A DNA stretch of 64,000 nt from Mediterranea massiliensis (GCF_900128475.1 NZ_LT635839.1:114904-178903); one strand, 5' to 3'. Numbered from the stretch's first letter, positions 31,625-41,293 are shown. The notes: generated by a model not told the origin, from the sequence alone. Numbers and translations are program-made.

Positions 31625-33010
31625 ATGAAAAAGTATTTTCTGATTGGACTTGTGGCTGTCTTTTGTCTATGCGGCCACAGCCATGCACAAGACCGTGCGG
31701 CCGACCTGATGAAACAGGCCCAGGAAAGCCTGGACAGCCAGTCGTACATCAAGGCACGCTACCTCTTCCTGCAAGCCTACAACGCCTTTGCCTCCGAAGG
31801 CAAATACGAACAGGCCGTTGCCTGCAACGTCAAAGCCTGTGCCCTTTACTACCGCGAGAACTACTACAAGGAGGCCTTCGAACTGCTCGGACGTGCCGAC
31901 CAGACCGTGACCGACGGTGAAAAGAAAGCCGGCAAACAACTGCCTGCCCTGCGCTACCCCATCATTAAGGAACGGATGCGCATGTATCTGAACATCGGCA
32001 AGACCGGCAACGCCAAAACACAACTGGATCTGCTGGAAGAATCGGCCAAGAAAGCTGCCAGCGACTCCCTGGGTACCGACCTGCTCTACACCAAAGCCGC
32101 CTACTTCTACACACTACGCCAAAACGACAAGGGAGACGCCACCGTCCGCCAGCTCATCAGCGAGAGCAGCCGCATACAGGCTGCCGAAGCGCAAAGCAAG
32201 TACGACTCCCTGAAGCAGCAATACGACACAAGCCTGCAGACCATCGACGAAAAAGACAGCTCAATCTCTGCCAAGCAATGCCTCATTGTCGGTCTCTGCA
32301 TCCTGTCTGTTATCTTAGCGGCTGCCCTGGTAGTCGCCGTCGTCATCCTGCTCCGCTTCATCCTGCTGACACGCAAGCAGAAGAAGGCGATCAACATCGC
32401 CAACGAGCATAACGCACTGAAGACACAGTTCATCCAGAACATCTCGGCACAGATGGAGCCGACACTGGCCACACTGGACGACCGCCAGCCGGGTGTACAA
32501 GCCCTGCGCACCTTCGCCCAGCACATTCAGGAACTGTCCGACCTGGAGCAGTCGCTGTCCGAGCCCTATGAAACTGAGGAAAAGAATGTCAACACTTTCT
32601 GCGAAGGAGTGATGGACAAGATACAGCAAACCCACAAGAAAGACCTTACGCTGACGGTCAATGCCCCGAAACTGGGCATCAAAATCTGTCCCGAGCAACT
32701 GGAACGGATCTTGCTGCATCTGCTGGAGAATGCCGTTGTCCACACGCCGGAAGGTGGAAAAATCACCCTCGACTTCAAGAAACGCGGCGCGCACACGCAC
32801 CAGTTCATCGTAACGGATACCGGCTGCGGCATCCCCGAGGAACAACGCGGGAACCTCTTCAAGCCTTTCAGTGAAATCAAGGACCTGACGCAAGGCGACG
32901 GACTGGGATTGCCCATCTGTGCCCTCATTGCCATCCGCATGAACGGCAACCTGACGCTGGACGAAAGCTATACGAAAGGCGCACGCTTCGTGCTGGAGCT
33001 GCACGCATAA
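31625..33010 (+). CDS. TPR-containing histidine-kinase-like protein without the phospho-acceptor His
   Basis: 461 residues. Signal peptide 1-21 and a periplasmic TPR-type helical region to about 190. A coiled coil leads to one membrane helix (219-248). The cytoplasmic part is a HisKA-like helix and an intact HATPase domain: N box HLLENAVVHTPEGG (Asn369), G1 DTGCGIP (398-404), G2 GDGLGLP (424-430). In the H box the expected histidine is replaced: NISAQMEPT has Ala275 where kinases have NISHELRTP. It could be an ATP-binding sensor acting without autophosphorylation. No response regulator is adjacent. Confidence 0.85.
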   Translation: MKKYFLIGLVAVFCLCGHSHAQDRAADLMKQAQESLDSQSYIKARYLFLQAYNAFASEGKYEQAVACNVKACALYYRENYYKEAFELLGRADQTVTDGEKKAGKQLPALRYPIIKERMRMYLNIGKTGNAKTQLDLLEESAKKAASDSLGTDLLYTKAAYFYTLRQNDKGDATVRQLISESSRIQAAEAQSKYDSLKQQYDTSLQTIDEKDSSISAKQCLIVGLCILSVILAAALVVAVVILLRFILLTRKQKKAINIANEHNALKTQFIQNISAQMEPTLATLDDRQPGVQALRTFAQHIQELSDLEQSLSEPYETEEKNVNTFCEGVMDKIQQTHKKDLTLTVNAPKLGIKICPEQLERILLHLLENAVVHTPEGGKITLDFKKRGAHTHQFIVTDTGCGIPEEQRGNLFKPFSEIKDLTQGDGLGLPICALIAIRMNGNLTLDESYTKGARFVLELHA

Positions 33011-33031
33011 GCGCATAGATAACGCGGGCCA

Positions 33032-34210
33032 CTACTTCAACCACGTGGCCCGCTTCCACAGATACTCCATCGGACCGTGGCTGTGACGGCGCATCCACCA
33101 ACGGCAGAAGGCCAGCTGTACCACGAAGATCAGGGCACCGACCAGCACACTGGCCGTGATACCCAGGTTGTCGTGCAGGCCGAACCCCCAGTTGTAGAAC
33201 AACATGGAGCCGATGATGCTCTGCGTGATGTAATTGGTCAGACTCATGCGGCCATAGGGAATAAGGATGTTCAGACGTTCACGCAGGCGGGTGCGGTAGT
33301 AGCCGTTGAGCACAGCGGATACAAGCAGCAGCATGAAGGCAAACTTATAGAGCGAGGATACCACAAGCAGCAGCGGCGTGCGCACCGAAGGATTCTCCAC
33401 AAAGTCCGGCAGCATGTTGCCCAGGCCGTAAAGCGGGAAGAAAGCCACCAGCGAACCACACAGCACCTTGTTCCAGAACTTCAAGTTGTCCTTCAGGAAC
33501 AAGCCCCGACGGCCTACCAGGTAGCCGAAAAGGAAGAGGGCCGCCGTCTGGAACACACGTCCGTTGTCCCATGCCCAAGCCAGACTGACCAACTGCCCCT
33601 CCCACAGGTTGACACGCAGGGTGTCGAGGAAAGTACCATGACTTTGCGCCTCGAACGTAGCGGCCCACAGGCTGCCCGTAGGCAAGGCAGGCGTCACGAA
33701 CGCCGGGTCCAGGGCCGCACGGACAACGTAGTAGAGCGGCAACGGCTGGATGAGCAGCACACAGGCCAGAACGAAAATCCACTTGTCGCGCAGGCGGCAC
33801 ACCAGCGGCAGAATGAAGCCCACCAGTGAATAAAGCACCAGTACCTCGGCCGTGAAGAACGAAGCGTTCAGGTTGCCGATGAGGAACAGCAGCACCAGCC
33901 TCCAGCAGAAACGCAGGCGGAAGTCGCGCCCGCGCAGCCGCTGGTTGTCGTACTGGATGAAGTAGCTGAAGCCGAAGAGCAGGGCAAACACGGCATATGC
34001 CTTGCCGCCCAGCAGGAAGAAGAGGCCGTCCCACACGGCACGGTCCGTGAAGGCCAGCCAGGCACTTCGCCCGGCTTCGTCGGGGAAGGAGTAGAAGTTG
34101 AAGTGCTCGATCGAATGCAGCAGGATGATGCCCATCACCGCCAATCCGCGCAGCACGTCGGCCACATCGACCCGCGCATGTTTCTGTATCTGTTGCGTCT
34201 GTTGTTCCAT
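33032..34210 (-). CDS. DUF418 (YeiB-like) membrane protein
   Basis: 392 residues from the ATG at 34210; an in-frame ATG at 34246 would leave 4 bp to the upstream stop. The N-terminal segment is VADVLRGLAVMGIILLHSIE, with about ten membrane helices. The C-terminal DUF418 region carries YGRMSLTNYITQSIIG. The family is distantly related to membrane acyltransferases; the function is not established. Downstream of dcp on the same strand, probably the last gene of the pepP-dcp group. Confidence 0.85.
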   Translation of the reverse strand: MEQQTQQIQKHARVDVADVLRGLAVMGIILLHSIEHFNFYSFPDEAGRSAWLAFTDRAVWDGLFFLLGGKAYAVFALLFGFSYFIQYDNQRLRGRDFRLRFCWRLVLLFLIGNLNASFFTAEVLVLYSLVGFILPLVCRLRDKWIFVLACVLLIQPLPLYYVVRAALDPAFVTPALPTGSLWAATFEAQSHGTFLDTLRVNLWEGQLVSLAWAWDNGRVFQTAALFLFGYLVGRRGLFLKDNLKFWNKVLCGSLVAFFPLYGLGNMLPDFVENPSVRTPLLLVVSSLYKFAFMLLLVSAVLNGYYRTRLRERLNILIPYGRMSLTNYITQSIIGSMLFYNWGFGLHDNLGITASVLVGALIFVVQLAFCRWWMRRHSHGPMEYLWKRATWLK

Positions 34211-34250
34211 TGGTTTGTTTCGGATAAAAGACTGTTTTCCGTTCACCTTT

Positions 34251-36383
34251 TCACTTCTTTGCCTGATACAGACCGCGGTTGATCAGCAGCCACTTCACGT
34301 CGGGTTCCTGGCCTCGGTAGTTCTTGTACATGTCCATGGCGTCGTCGATGCCGCCGGGCGTCAGAATATAGCGGCGGAAGCAGTCGGCCAGTTCGGGGTT
34401 GAAGATGTTGCCGCTTTCGGTAAAGGCACCGTAAGCATCACAATCCAGTACCTCGGCCCAGATGTAGCTGTAGTAACCTGCCGTATAGCCGCCGCCCATC
34501 GTGTGGTTGAAGTAGGTGGTGCGGTAGCGCGAAGGAATCTGCTTCAGCAGCTTGCGCTTGCCCAGTGTCTTGGCTTCGAAGGCCATCACGTCCATATCAT
34601 CGGGGATGGATTTCAAGGTGTGGAAGTCCATGTCGAGATACGAGGCGGCCAGGTATTCCACCGTGGCGAAGCCCTGTCCGTACTTACCGCTCTTGGCCAG
34701 CTTCTTGACCAGTTCGGTGGGCATCATCTCACCTGTCTGATAGTGACGGGCATAGTATTTCAGCACTTCGGGTTCGAAGGCCCAGTGCTCGTTGATCTGC
34801 GAAGGAAGCTCCACGAAATCGCGGGGCACGCCGCTGACCCCGGCATAGTGTACGTCGCGGAAGAGGCTGTGCAGCCCGTGGCCGAACTCATGGAAGAGGG
34901 TCGTAGCCTCGTCGGCACTGAGCAGGGCGGGCTGGCCTTCGGTGGGCTTGGTGAAGTTGCACACAATGGTCACCACAGGGATGATGCGGCTGCCATGCCG
35001 GTCGTAGCTCTGCGGACGATAGCTGCCGCACCAGGCTCCACCGCGCTTGCTGGCACGGGGGAAGAAGTCGAAATAAATGATTCCCAGCGTCTTGCCGTCC
35101 TTGTCGATGCACTCGAAGACCTGCGCCTCGGGATGGGGTAGCGGCATATAGGTGAGCGGGCGGAAACGGATGCCATACAGGCGGGTAGCCACATAGAAAG
35201 CTCCCTCGCGCACGTGGTTCAGCTCCAGATAGGGGCGCACCTCGTTCTCGTCGATGTCAAACTTGGCCTTCTTGGCTTTCTCGAAGTAGTAGCGCCAGTC
35301 CCAGCCTTCGGCCTTGAACTTCTTGCCGTCCTTCTTGATTTCGGCCTGGATGTCCTTCAGCTCTTCCTTGGCCTTCTCCAGCGCCGGTTCCCAAATCTGG
35401 TCGAGCAGGGCATACACCTTGTCGGGTGTCTTGGCCATGCGTGTCTCCAGTGCCAGCGAGGCATAGTCTTCGTACCCCATCAGGCGGGCCTTCTCCAGGC
35501 GGGCCTCCAGCAGTTCGCGCACCACGGCCTTGTTGTCGGCGTCATTGCCGTTGTTGCCGCGGTTGGTGTACGCCTTGAAGATCTGTTCGCGCAGGGCACG
35601 GTTGTCGGCATATTGCAGGAAAGGCATCACGCTGGGGTTCTGCAGAGTAAACACCCACTTGCCCTCCAGTCCCTGCTGGCGGGCTGTCTCGGCGGCCGAT
35701 GCCACCAGCGTGGCGGGCAGACCGGAGAGATCGGCTTCGTTGTCGATGACCAGCTTGTAGGCATTCGTTTCCTGCAGCATGTTCTGCCCGAAGGTGAGCT
35801 GAAGCAGGGCGATACGGCTGTTCAGTTCGCGCAATTTCTGTTGGTCGGCCTCACTGAGGTTGGCTCCGCTGCGCACAAAGTCCTTGTAGGTTTCTTCGAG
35901 CAGTTTCGTCTGCTCCTTGTCCAGCCCCAGGCGTTCGCGGTTGTCGTACACCTGCTTGACGCGGGCAAAGAGTCCGGCGTTGAGCGAGATATCGTCGCGG
36001 TGAGCCGAAAGCAGGGGCGACAGCTCCTTGCTCAAGGCCTGCAGCTCGGGCGAAGTGTTGCAACTGTTCTGTCCACCGAAAACGAGGGACACGCGCGTGA
36101 GCAGCGCGCCGCTACGGTCGAGAGCGGCGATGGTATTGTCGAAGTCGGGCACGGAACGCTGGCGCACGATGGCGTCGATTTCCCGCTTCTGTTCCTCCAT
36201 CCCCTTGAGGAAGGCCTCGCGGTAGTCGGCCACCGTAATCTGCTCAAAGGGCGGCACGCCGTAGGGAGTAGTGTACTCGGTGAGGAAAGGGTTCGTCCGT
36301 GCAGCGTCAGCCTGGCCGTAGGCAGCCATCGAAGCACCCAGCAGGGCAGCCATGCACAGGTTTCTGTAGATGTTTGTCTTCAT
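34251..36383 (-). CDS. dcp: Peptidyl-dipeptidase Dcp (M3 metallopeptidase)
   Basis: 710 residues. Signal peptide (MKTNIYRNLCMAALLGASMA, cleavage near AYGQA) indicates export to the periplasm. Zinc motif HEFGH at residues 498-502 (LFHEFGHGLHSLF) and the downstream M3 ligand region. The conserved GMEEQKREIDAI and YEDYASLALETRMAKTP segments are typical of Dcp rather than oligopeptidase F. It removes C-terminal dipeptides from oligopeptides. It starts 39 bp after the pepP stop codon, so both peptidases probably share a transcript. Confidence 0.93.
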   Translation of the reverse strand: MKTNIYRNLCMAALLGASMAAYGQADAARTNPFLTEYTTPYGVPPFEQITVADYREAFLKGMEEQKREIDAIVRQRSVPDFDNTIAALDRSGALLTRVSLVFGGQNSCNTSPELQALSKELSPLLSAHRDDISLNAGLFARVKQVYDNRERLGLDKEQTKLLEETYKDFVRSGANLSEADQQKLRELNSRIALLQLTFGQNMLQETNAYKLVIDNEADLSGLPATLVASAAETARQQGLEGKWVFTLQNPSVMPFLQYADNRALREQIFKAYTNRGNNGNDADNKAVVRELLEARLEKARLMGYEDYASLALETRMAKTPDKVYALLDQIWEPALEKAKEELKDIQAEIKKDGKKFKAEGWDWRYYFEKAKKAKFDIDENEVRPYLELNHVREGAFYVATRLYGIRFRPLTYMPLPHPEAQVFECIDKDGKTLGIIYFDFFPRASKRGGAWCGSYRPQSYDRHGSRIIPVVTIVCNFTKPTEGQPALLSADEATTLFHEFGHGLHSLFRDVHYAGVSGVPRDFVELPSQINEHWAFEPEVLKYYARHYQTGEMMPTELVKKLAKSGKYGQGFATVEYLAASYLDMDFHTLKSIPDDMDVMAFEAKTLGKRKLLKQIPSRYRTTYFNHTMGGGYTAGYYSYIWAEVLDCDAYGAFTESGNIFNPELADCFRRYILTPGGIDDAMDMYKNYRGQEPDVKWLLINRGLYQAKK

Positions 36384-36422
36384 GCAGCAGTCATAATTAA
36401 TATTTAAGATTATCGGAACATA

Positions 36423-37796
36423 TCAACGCAGGGCTTCCACCTCGTCGGGCGTCAGGGGAATCTTCTTGCCCAAACGACGGGCACCGTCGGCGGTAATAAG
36501 GTAGTCCTCTTCGTTACGAATACCTCCGAAATGACGGTATTCCTCCACCTTGTCGTAGTTGATGAAGTCCGTGAACTTCTTCTGTCCGCGCCACAGGTCG
36601 ATGAGTTCGGGGATGAAGTAGATACCCGGCTCTACAGTATGCACAAAGCCCGGCTCCAAGGGGATGGCCAGACGCTGACTCTTGCGACCGAACTGGGTAC
36701 TCTTGGGCTGGCCGTTGTAGCCCACCCACTGCTCGCCGAGGCTCTCCATGTCGTGTACGTCGAGCCCCATCATGTGACCCAGGCCATGCGGATAGAACAG
36801 GGCGTGGGCGCCTTCGCGGACAGCATCTTCTGCGTTGCCCTTCATCAGGCCCAGTTCTTTCAGCCCCTCGACCATGACACGGGCCGACAGGTCGTAGACT
36901 TCCATATAAGGAATGCCCGGGCGCAGAGCCTTGACACTCTCCAGGTGCATGGCGTTCTGAATCTCGTAGACAGCACGCTGGCGGGGCGTGAAGGTCTTGT
37001 CGACAGGAATGGTGGACGACATGTCGCCGCAGTAGCCCGAAGGCAGTTCGGCACCTGCATCGATGAGGAAGAGGTCGCCCGACTTGATTTTGTTACCGTG
37101 ATAGTGGTTGTGCAACGTCTGCCCGTTGATGGTGGCGATGGTGGAGAAAGACAGCTCGCAGTTCTGGCTCTCAGCCACGTGGTTCATCTCGGCCACCACT
37201 TCGTACTCGTACATGCCGGGACGGATGAACTTCATGGCAGCGATGTGCATGTCGGCCGTCACGTTGCAGGCCTTCTCGATTTCTTCGATTTCCTCCGCCG
37301 TCTTGTAGTTGCGCTGCGCCACCACGGCACGGATGAAGGGGATGGAACCTTCCTGGTGTGCAGGCGGCAGGCCCAGCCAGTCCATCAGCTTCAGTTTGTG
37401 CTCGGCACGGTAAGGCGGCAGGTAATGGATGTTCTGCCCGCGCTGTACGGCCCCGTGCAGGTAGCTGACGATGTCGGCCGCAGGACGCGTATCGGCAATG
37501 CCCACGGCTGCCGCCTTCTCACGAAGCGTGGGCTGCGTACCCATCCAGACGATGTAATCTATGGAAAGTTCGTCGCCGAAAATGATTTCCTTATCCTCAT
37601 CGATGTCGATGATGGCCGAAAGGCCGGCAAACGAAAGACCGAAATAATAAAGGAAGGTAGAATCCTGACGATAGCGGAATGTATTGTCCTCGTAGTTCAG
37701 TCCCTGTTCGTCGTTCCCCAGGAACAACAGGACACCCGAGCCCACAGTTTTCTTCAGCTGGGCTCTGCGCTGTACATAAGTTTCTTTCGCAAACAT
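36423..37796 (-). CDS. pepP: Xaa-Pro aminopeptidase (M24B)
   Basis: 457 residues. The N-terminal creatinase-like domain is followed by the pita-bread metallopeptidase domain with ligands in LIDAGAELPSGYCGDMSSTI, PHGLGHMMGLDVHD and HTVEPGIYF. It removes N-terminal residues preceding proline in the cytoplasm. Promoter cassette copy C drives it from 32 bp upstream, divergent from rpoN. Downstream are dcp and a DUF418 gene. Confidence 0.94.
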   Translation of the reverse strand: MFAKETYVQRRAQLKKTVGSGVLLFLGNDEQGLNYEDNTFRYRQDSTFLYYFGLSFAGLSAIIDIDEDKEIIFGDELSIDYIVWMGTQPTLREKAAAVGIADTRPAADIVSYLHGAVQRGQNIHYLPPYRAEHKLKLMDWLGLPPAHQEGSIPFIRAVVAQRNYKTAEEIEEIEKACNVTADMHIAAMKFIRPGMYEYEVVAEMNHVAESQNCELSFSTIATINGQTLHNHYHGNKIKSGDLFLIDAGAELPSGYCGDMSSTIPVDKTFTPRQRAVYEIQNAMHLESVKALRPGIPYMEVYDLSARVMVEGLKELGLMKGNAEDAVREGAHALFYPHGLGHMMGLDVHDMESLGEQWVGYNGQPKSTQFGRKSQRLAIPLEPGFVHTVEPGIYFIPELIDLWRGQKKFTDFINYDKVEEYRHFGGIRNEEDYLITADGARRLGKKIPLTPDEVEALR

Positions 37797-37827
37797 GACG
37801 TATCTTGCTTTAAAGGTTGATTGATTG

Positions 37828-37936
37828 CAAAGATAGTGAAAGGCGAGAGCAGAGGCAAATGAAAAACAAAGTTTTTCAATTTGACTATGCCGAGCCGCAT
37901 CCTATCTTATGAAAAGATTGTGAAAGGCGAGCGAAG
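37828..37936 (-). promoter_or_regulatory. Promoter cassette copy C, long form (pepP)
   Basis: Minus strand: dyad TGAAAAAC-TTT-GTTTTTCA, -33 TTTG (37859-37856), 20 bp, -7 TATCTTTG (37835-37828). The long-form extension with GGATGCGGCTCGGCATAG and a second GCTCGCCTTTCAC segment runs to 37936. Nearly the same as copy B before ldcA. Confidence 0.85.
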
Positions 37937-37944
37937 CAACAAAC

Positions 37945-37994
37945 GAAAAACATCGTTTTTCATTTGCCTATGCGCGCACCTTTCCGTATTTTTG
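37945..37994 (+). promoter_or_regulatory. Promoter cassette copy D (rpoN)
   Basis: Dyad GAAAAAC-ATC-GTTTTTC, -33 TTTG (37963-37966), 20 bp, -7 TATTTTTG (37987-37994), 22 bp before the rpoN start. It is back-to-back with copy C. Confidence 0.85.
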
Positions 37995-38016
37995 CGCTGA
38001 CATTCAAGAAAAGGAT

Positions 38017-39516
38017 ATGGCACAAAGCTCCCGACAGATACAAACCCAGGCGCAACAGCAGATACAGACGCTGTCGCCCCAACAGATTCTGGCAGTAAAA
38101 CTGCTGGAGCTCCCCGCCGTGGAGCTGGAAGACCGCGTCCGCGCCGAACTGCTGGAGAACCCAGCCCTCGAAGAAGGACATGAGGACAACCATGCAGAGG
38201 ATGAGGATGTCCGTACGGCCGAGGAATCGAACATCAGCGAAGAGGATGGCGGAAACACCGACTATGACTCGCTGAGCGACTACCTCAGCGAGGACGATAT
38301 CCCCGACTACAAGCTGCAGGAAAACAACCGCAGCCCCGAGGAACGGGCGGAGGAAATCCCTTTCTCCGACTCCACCTCCTTCTACGAGACCCTGAAGGAG
38401 CAGCTGGGCGAACGCAACCTCAGCCCCCACCAGCGCGAGCTGACCGAATACCTCATCGGCTCGCTCGACGACGACGGCTTCCTGCGCAAGCCACTGGACA
38501 GCATCAGTGACGAACTGGCCATCTACTCGGGCATCGAGGCTACTCCCCAACAGCTGGAAGAAGCCCTGCGGGTGATACAGGACTTCGAGCCCGCCGGACT
38601 GGGTGCCCGCGACCTGCGCGAATGCCTCCTCATCCAGCTGCGCCACAAGAAGGAGCAGCTGCCGCCCAAAGCCGACGACAGCCTGCTCAAGCTGGAGACG
38701 GACATCGTCAACGAATGCTACGAAGAGTTCACCCGCAAGCATTGGGACAAGATACAGCAGAAGCTCGGCATCGACGAGGACAAGCTCAACCTGGCCATCA
38801 AGGAGCTGTGCAAGCTCAACCCGCGTCCAGGTGCCTCGCTGGGCGAAGCCGTGGGACGCAGCATGCAGCAGATTGTGCCCGACTTCATCGTCGACACCGA
38901 GGACGACGGCACCATCCACCTCTCGCTCAACAACCCCAACGTACCCGAGCTGCGCATCAGCCGCGACTTCACGGAGATGGTGGAGGAACACACCAAGAAC
39001 AAGGCCAACCAGTCAAAGGAATCCAAGGAAGCCATGCTCTTCCTGAAGCAGAAGATGGATGCCGCACAGGGCTTCATTGATGCCATAAAGCAACGGCAGA
39101 ACACCCTGTTGACCACCATGCAGGCCATTATCGACCTCCAACGCCCCTTCTTCGAAGAGGGCGACGAGTCGCTGCTCCGCCCCATGATTCTGAAAGACGT
39201 GGCCGAGCGGGCCAAGCTCGACATCTCGACCGTGTCGCGCGTGAGCAACAGCAAGTACGTGCAGACCAACTACGGCATCTACCCGCTGAAGTTCTTCTTC
39301 AGCGACGGCTATACGAAGGAAAACGGCGAAGAGATGTCGGTACGCGAAATCAAGAAGGCCCTGAAGGAATGTGTCGACAGCGAGGACAAGAAGAACCCCT
39401 ATACCGACGACGAGCTGACCGAGATGCTGGCCGCCAAGGGCTACCCGATAGCCCGCCGCACCGTGGCCAAATACCGCCAGCAACTGAACATTCCCGTGGC
39501 CCGCCTGCGGAAATAG
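38017..39516 (+). CDS. rpoN: RNA polymerase sigma-54 factor
   Basis: 499 residues. Region I is Gln/Leu-rich (QIQTQAQQQIQTLSPQQILA), followed by an acidic region II (about 50-115). The core-binding and DNA-binding region carries the HTH (ILKDVAERAKLDISTVSRV) and the RpoN box ARRTVAKYRQ (479-488). It directs transcription from -24/-12 promoters with enhancer-binding ATPases, none of which is in the window. First gene of a probable rpoN-PAP2-gcvH-purE-ispG series with gaps of 32, 45, 126 and 84 bp. Confidence 0.96.
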   Translation: MAQSSRQIQTQAQQQIQTLSPQQILAVKLLELPAVELEDRVRAELLENPALEEGHEDNHAEDEDVRTAEESNISEEDGGNTDYDSLSDYLSEDDIPDYKLQENNRSPEERAEEIPFSDSTSFYETLKEQLGERNLSPHQRELTEYLIGSLDDDGFLRKPLDSISDELAIYSGIEATPQQLEEALRVIQDFEPAGLGARDLRECLLIQLRHKKEQLPPKADDSLLKLETDIVNECYEEFTRKHWDKIQQKLGIDEDKLNLAIKELCKLNPRPGASLGEAVGRSMQQIVPDFIVDTEDDGTIHLSLNNPNVPELRISRDFTEMVEEHTKNKANQSKESKEAMLFLKQKMDAAQGFIDAIKQRQNTLLTTMQAIIDLQRPFFEEGDESLLRPMILKDVAERAKLDISTVSRVSNSKYVQTNYGIYPLKFFFSDGYTKENGEEMSVREIKKALKECVDSEDKKNPYTDDELTEMLAAKGYPIARRTVAKYRQQLNIPVARLRK

Positions 39517-39548
39517 ACAACTTGAATATACCTATATAAATAAGAAAG

Positions 39549-40226
39549 ATGGAAGTACACCTCATAGAAGACAAGACATTGATTCGGATAGCCCGCCTGG
39601 TATCGGCCATATTCACGCCGTTCTCCATTCCCTTCCTGGCTTTTCTGATTCTCTTCCTGTTCTCGTACCTGAGCATCATGCCCATCCAGTACAAGCTCAT
39701 CGTGCTGGGCATCGTCTATTGCTTCACCATCATGATGCCGGTCCTCACCATCTTCATCTTCAAGAAGATCAACGGATTCAGCGCACAGGAGCTGGGCGAG
39801 CGCAAGAAACGGTACGTTCCCTTCTTCCTCACCATCATCTCCTACGTCTTCTGCCTGATGATGATGAACCGCCTCAACATCCCCTGGTACATGAGCGGCA
39901 TCATCCTGGCCGCCCTCATCATGATGGTCATCTGCGTCGTCGTCAACCTGAAGTGGAAGCTGAGCGAACACATGGCCGGCGCCGGTGCCGTGGTGGGCGG
40001 ACTGGTGGCCTTCAGTGCCCTGTTCGGCTACAACCCCGTGTGGTGGCTCTGCCTCTTCATCCTGGTGGCCGGCGTGCTGGGCACGGCCCGCATCATCCTG
40101 GGGCATCATACCCTGGGCGAAGTCATGGGAGGCTTCGGTGTGGGCTTCGTCTGTTCGCTGATGGTGCTCCACCCCATTGCCAACAGCCTGTACTTCTTCT
40201 TCAGACAATTGTTGTTCAATTATTAA
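39549..40226 (+). CDS. PAP2-superfamily-like membrane phosphatase
   Basis: 225 residues with six membrane segments. A PAP2-like C-terminal motif ARIILGHHTLGEVMGG (about 182-197) and a preceding EHMAGAGAVVGG resemble the SxH and SRxxxGxHxxxD motifs. The first KX6RP motif is not clear (only GERKKRYVPF). Members dephosphorylate undecaprenyl or lipid A phosphates or phosphatidic acids; with the weak first motif catalytic activity is uncertain. It follows rpoN by 32 bp. Confidence 0.75.
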   Translation: MEVHLIEDKTLIRIARLVSAIFTPFSIPFLAFLILFLFSYLSIMPIQYKLIVLGIVYCFTIMMPVLTIFIFKKINGFSAQELGERKKRYVPFFLTIISYVFCLMMMNRLNIPWYMSGIILAALIMMVICVVVNLKWKLSEHMAGAGAVVGGLVAFSALFGYNPVWWLCLFILVAGVLGTARIILGHHTLGEVMGGFGVGFVCSLMVLHPIANSLYFFFRQLLFNY

Positions 40227-40271
40227 AATACAATGTACAATCATATTATTAACCTCTAAAACTAAAGAATC

Positions 40272-40652
40272 ATGAACTTTCCAAGCAACGTAAAGTACAC
40301 CAAAGACCATGAATGGATCCGCCAGGAAGGCGACGTAGCCTATGTAGGCATTACCGACTATGCACAGGAACAGCTGGGCGACATCGTATTCGTAGACATC
40401 CAGACCGAAGGCGAGACACTGGAGGCTGGCGAGACGTTCGGCACCATCGAAGTGGTGAAGACCATCTCCGACCTCTTCATCCCCGTAGCCGGCGAAGTGC
40501 TGGAGCAGAATGCCGATCTGGCCGACCAGCCCGAACTGGTGAACCAGGATCCCTACGGAAAAGGCTGGCTCATCAAGATCAAGCCTGCCGCCGATGCCGA
40601 CTTCGACTGCCTGCTCGACGCCGAAGCCTACAAGGCACTGGTCAATGAATGA
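40272..40652 (+). CDS. gcvH: Glycine cleavage system H protein
   Basis: 126 residues, normal length. The lipoylated lysine is Lys63 in [10 protein letters not shown]. The surrounding barwin-like hybrid fold ([20 protein letters not shown]) is complete. It shuttles the aminomethyl group between GcvP, GcvT and lipoamide dehydrogenase. gcvP and gcvT are not adjacent. Confidence 0.95.
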   Translation: MNFPSNVKYTKDHEWIRQEGDVAYVGITDYAQEQLGDIVFVDIQTEGETLEAGETFGTIEVVKTISDLFIPVAGEVLEQNADLADQPELVNQDPYGKGWLIKIKPAADADFDCLLDAEAYKALVNE

Positions 40653-40657
40653 TACGT

Positions 40658-40774
40658 AGCGGTTAACGGTTAGTGGTGAGCGGTTAGTATTCCATGCGGA
40701 CGGACACCAATCACTAACCGCTAACCGTTCACCACTAACCACTTATCACTAACCACTAACTACTAACCACTTAT
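40658..40774. repeat. TAACCRCT-type short repeats forming a hairpin before purE
   Basis: The left part (40658-40689) has AGCGGTTAACGGTTAGTGG. The right part (40712-40774) has repeated ACTAACC / CTAACCGTTCACC words that are largely the reverse complement. The repeats run to within 5 bp of the purE start. Confidence 0.7.
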
Positions 40775-40778
40775 CATC

Positions 40779-41288
40779 ATGACTCCAATCGTAAGCATCA
40801 TCATGGGCAGCACGTCCGACCTCCCCGTTATGGAGAAGGCCGCCCAACTGCTCAATGACTTCCACATTCCATTTGAAATCAACGCACTCTCGGCCCACCG
40901 CACGCCCGAGGCCGTAGAAGAGTTTGCCAAAAATGCCCGCAAGCGGGGCATCAAGGTCATCATCGCCGCCGCAGGAATGGCTGCCGCCCTGCCGGGTGTC
41001 ATTGCCGCCAACACCACCCTGCCCGTCATCGGCGTACCCGTCAAGGGTGCCGTGCTCGACGGCGTAGACGCTCTCTACTCCATCATCCAGATGCCTCCTG
41101 GCATCCCCGTAGCCACCGTAGCCATCAACGGTGCCATGAATGCCGCCATCCTGGCCGTACAGATGCTGGCACTGGCCGACGACGAACTGGCACAAGCCTT
41201 CGCCGCCTACAAGGAAGGCCTGAAGAAGAAAATCACCAAGGCCAACGAAGACCTGAAGGAAGTGAAATACGAATACAAGACGAACTAA
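40779..41288 (+). CDS. purE: N5-carboxyaminoimidazole ribonucleotide mutase
   Basis: 169 residues. Class I PurE: IIMGSTSDLPVM at 7-18, catalytic His40 in SAHRTPE, AGMAAALPGV near 65, then PVKGAVLDGVDALYSIIQMP. It converts N5-CAIR to CAIR in purine biosynthesis. purK is not in the window. Confidence 0.95.
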   Translation: MTPIVSIIMGSTSDLPVMEKAAQLLNDFHIPFEINALSAHRTPEAVEEFAKNARKRGIKVIIAAAGMAAALPGVIAANTTLPVIGVPVKGAVLDGVDALYSIIQMPPGIPVATVAINGAMNAAILAVQMLALADDELAQAFAAYKEGLKKKITKANEDLKEVKYEYKTN

Positions 41289-41293
41289 AAAAC

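Noticed and set aside
31625..33010. Ordinary sensor histidine kinase
   Set aside because: The phospho-acceptor His is replaced by Ala in the H box, so the standard call would mislead.
34098..36407. Antisense frames over dcp
   Set aside because: Same reason; dcp has signal peptide, HEFGH motif and full length.
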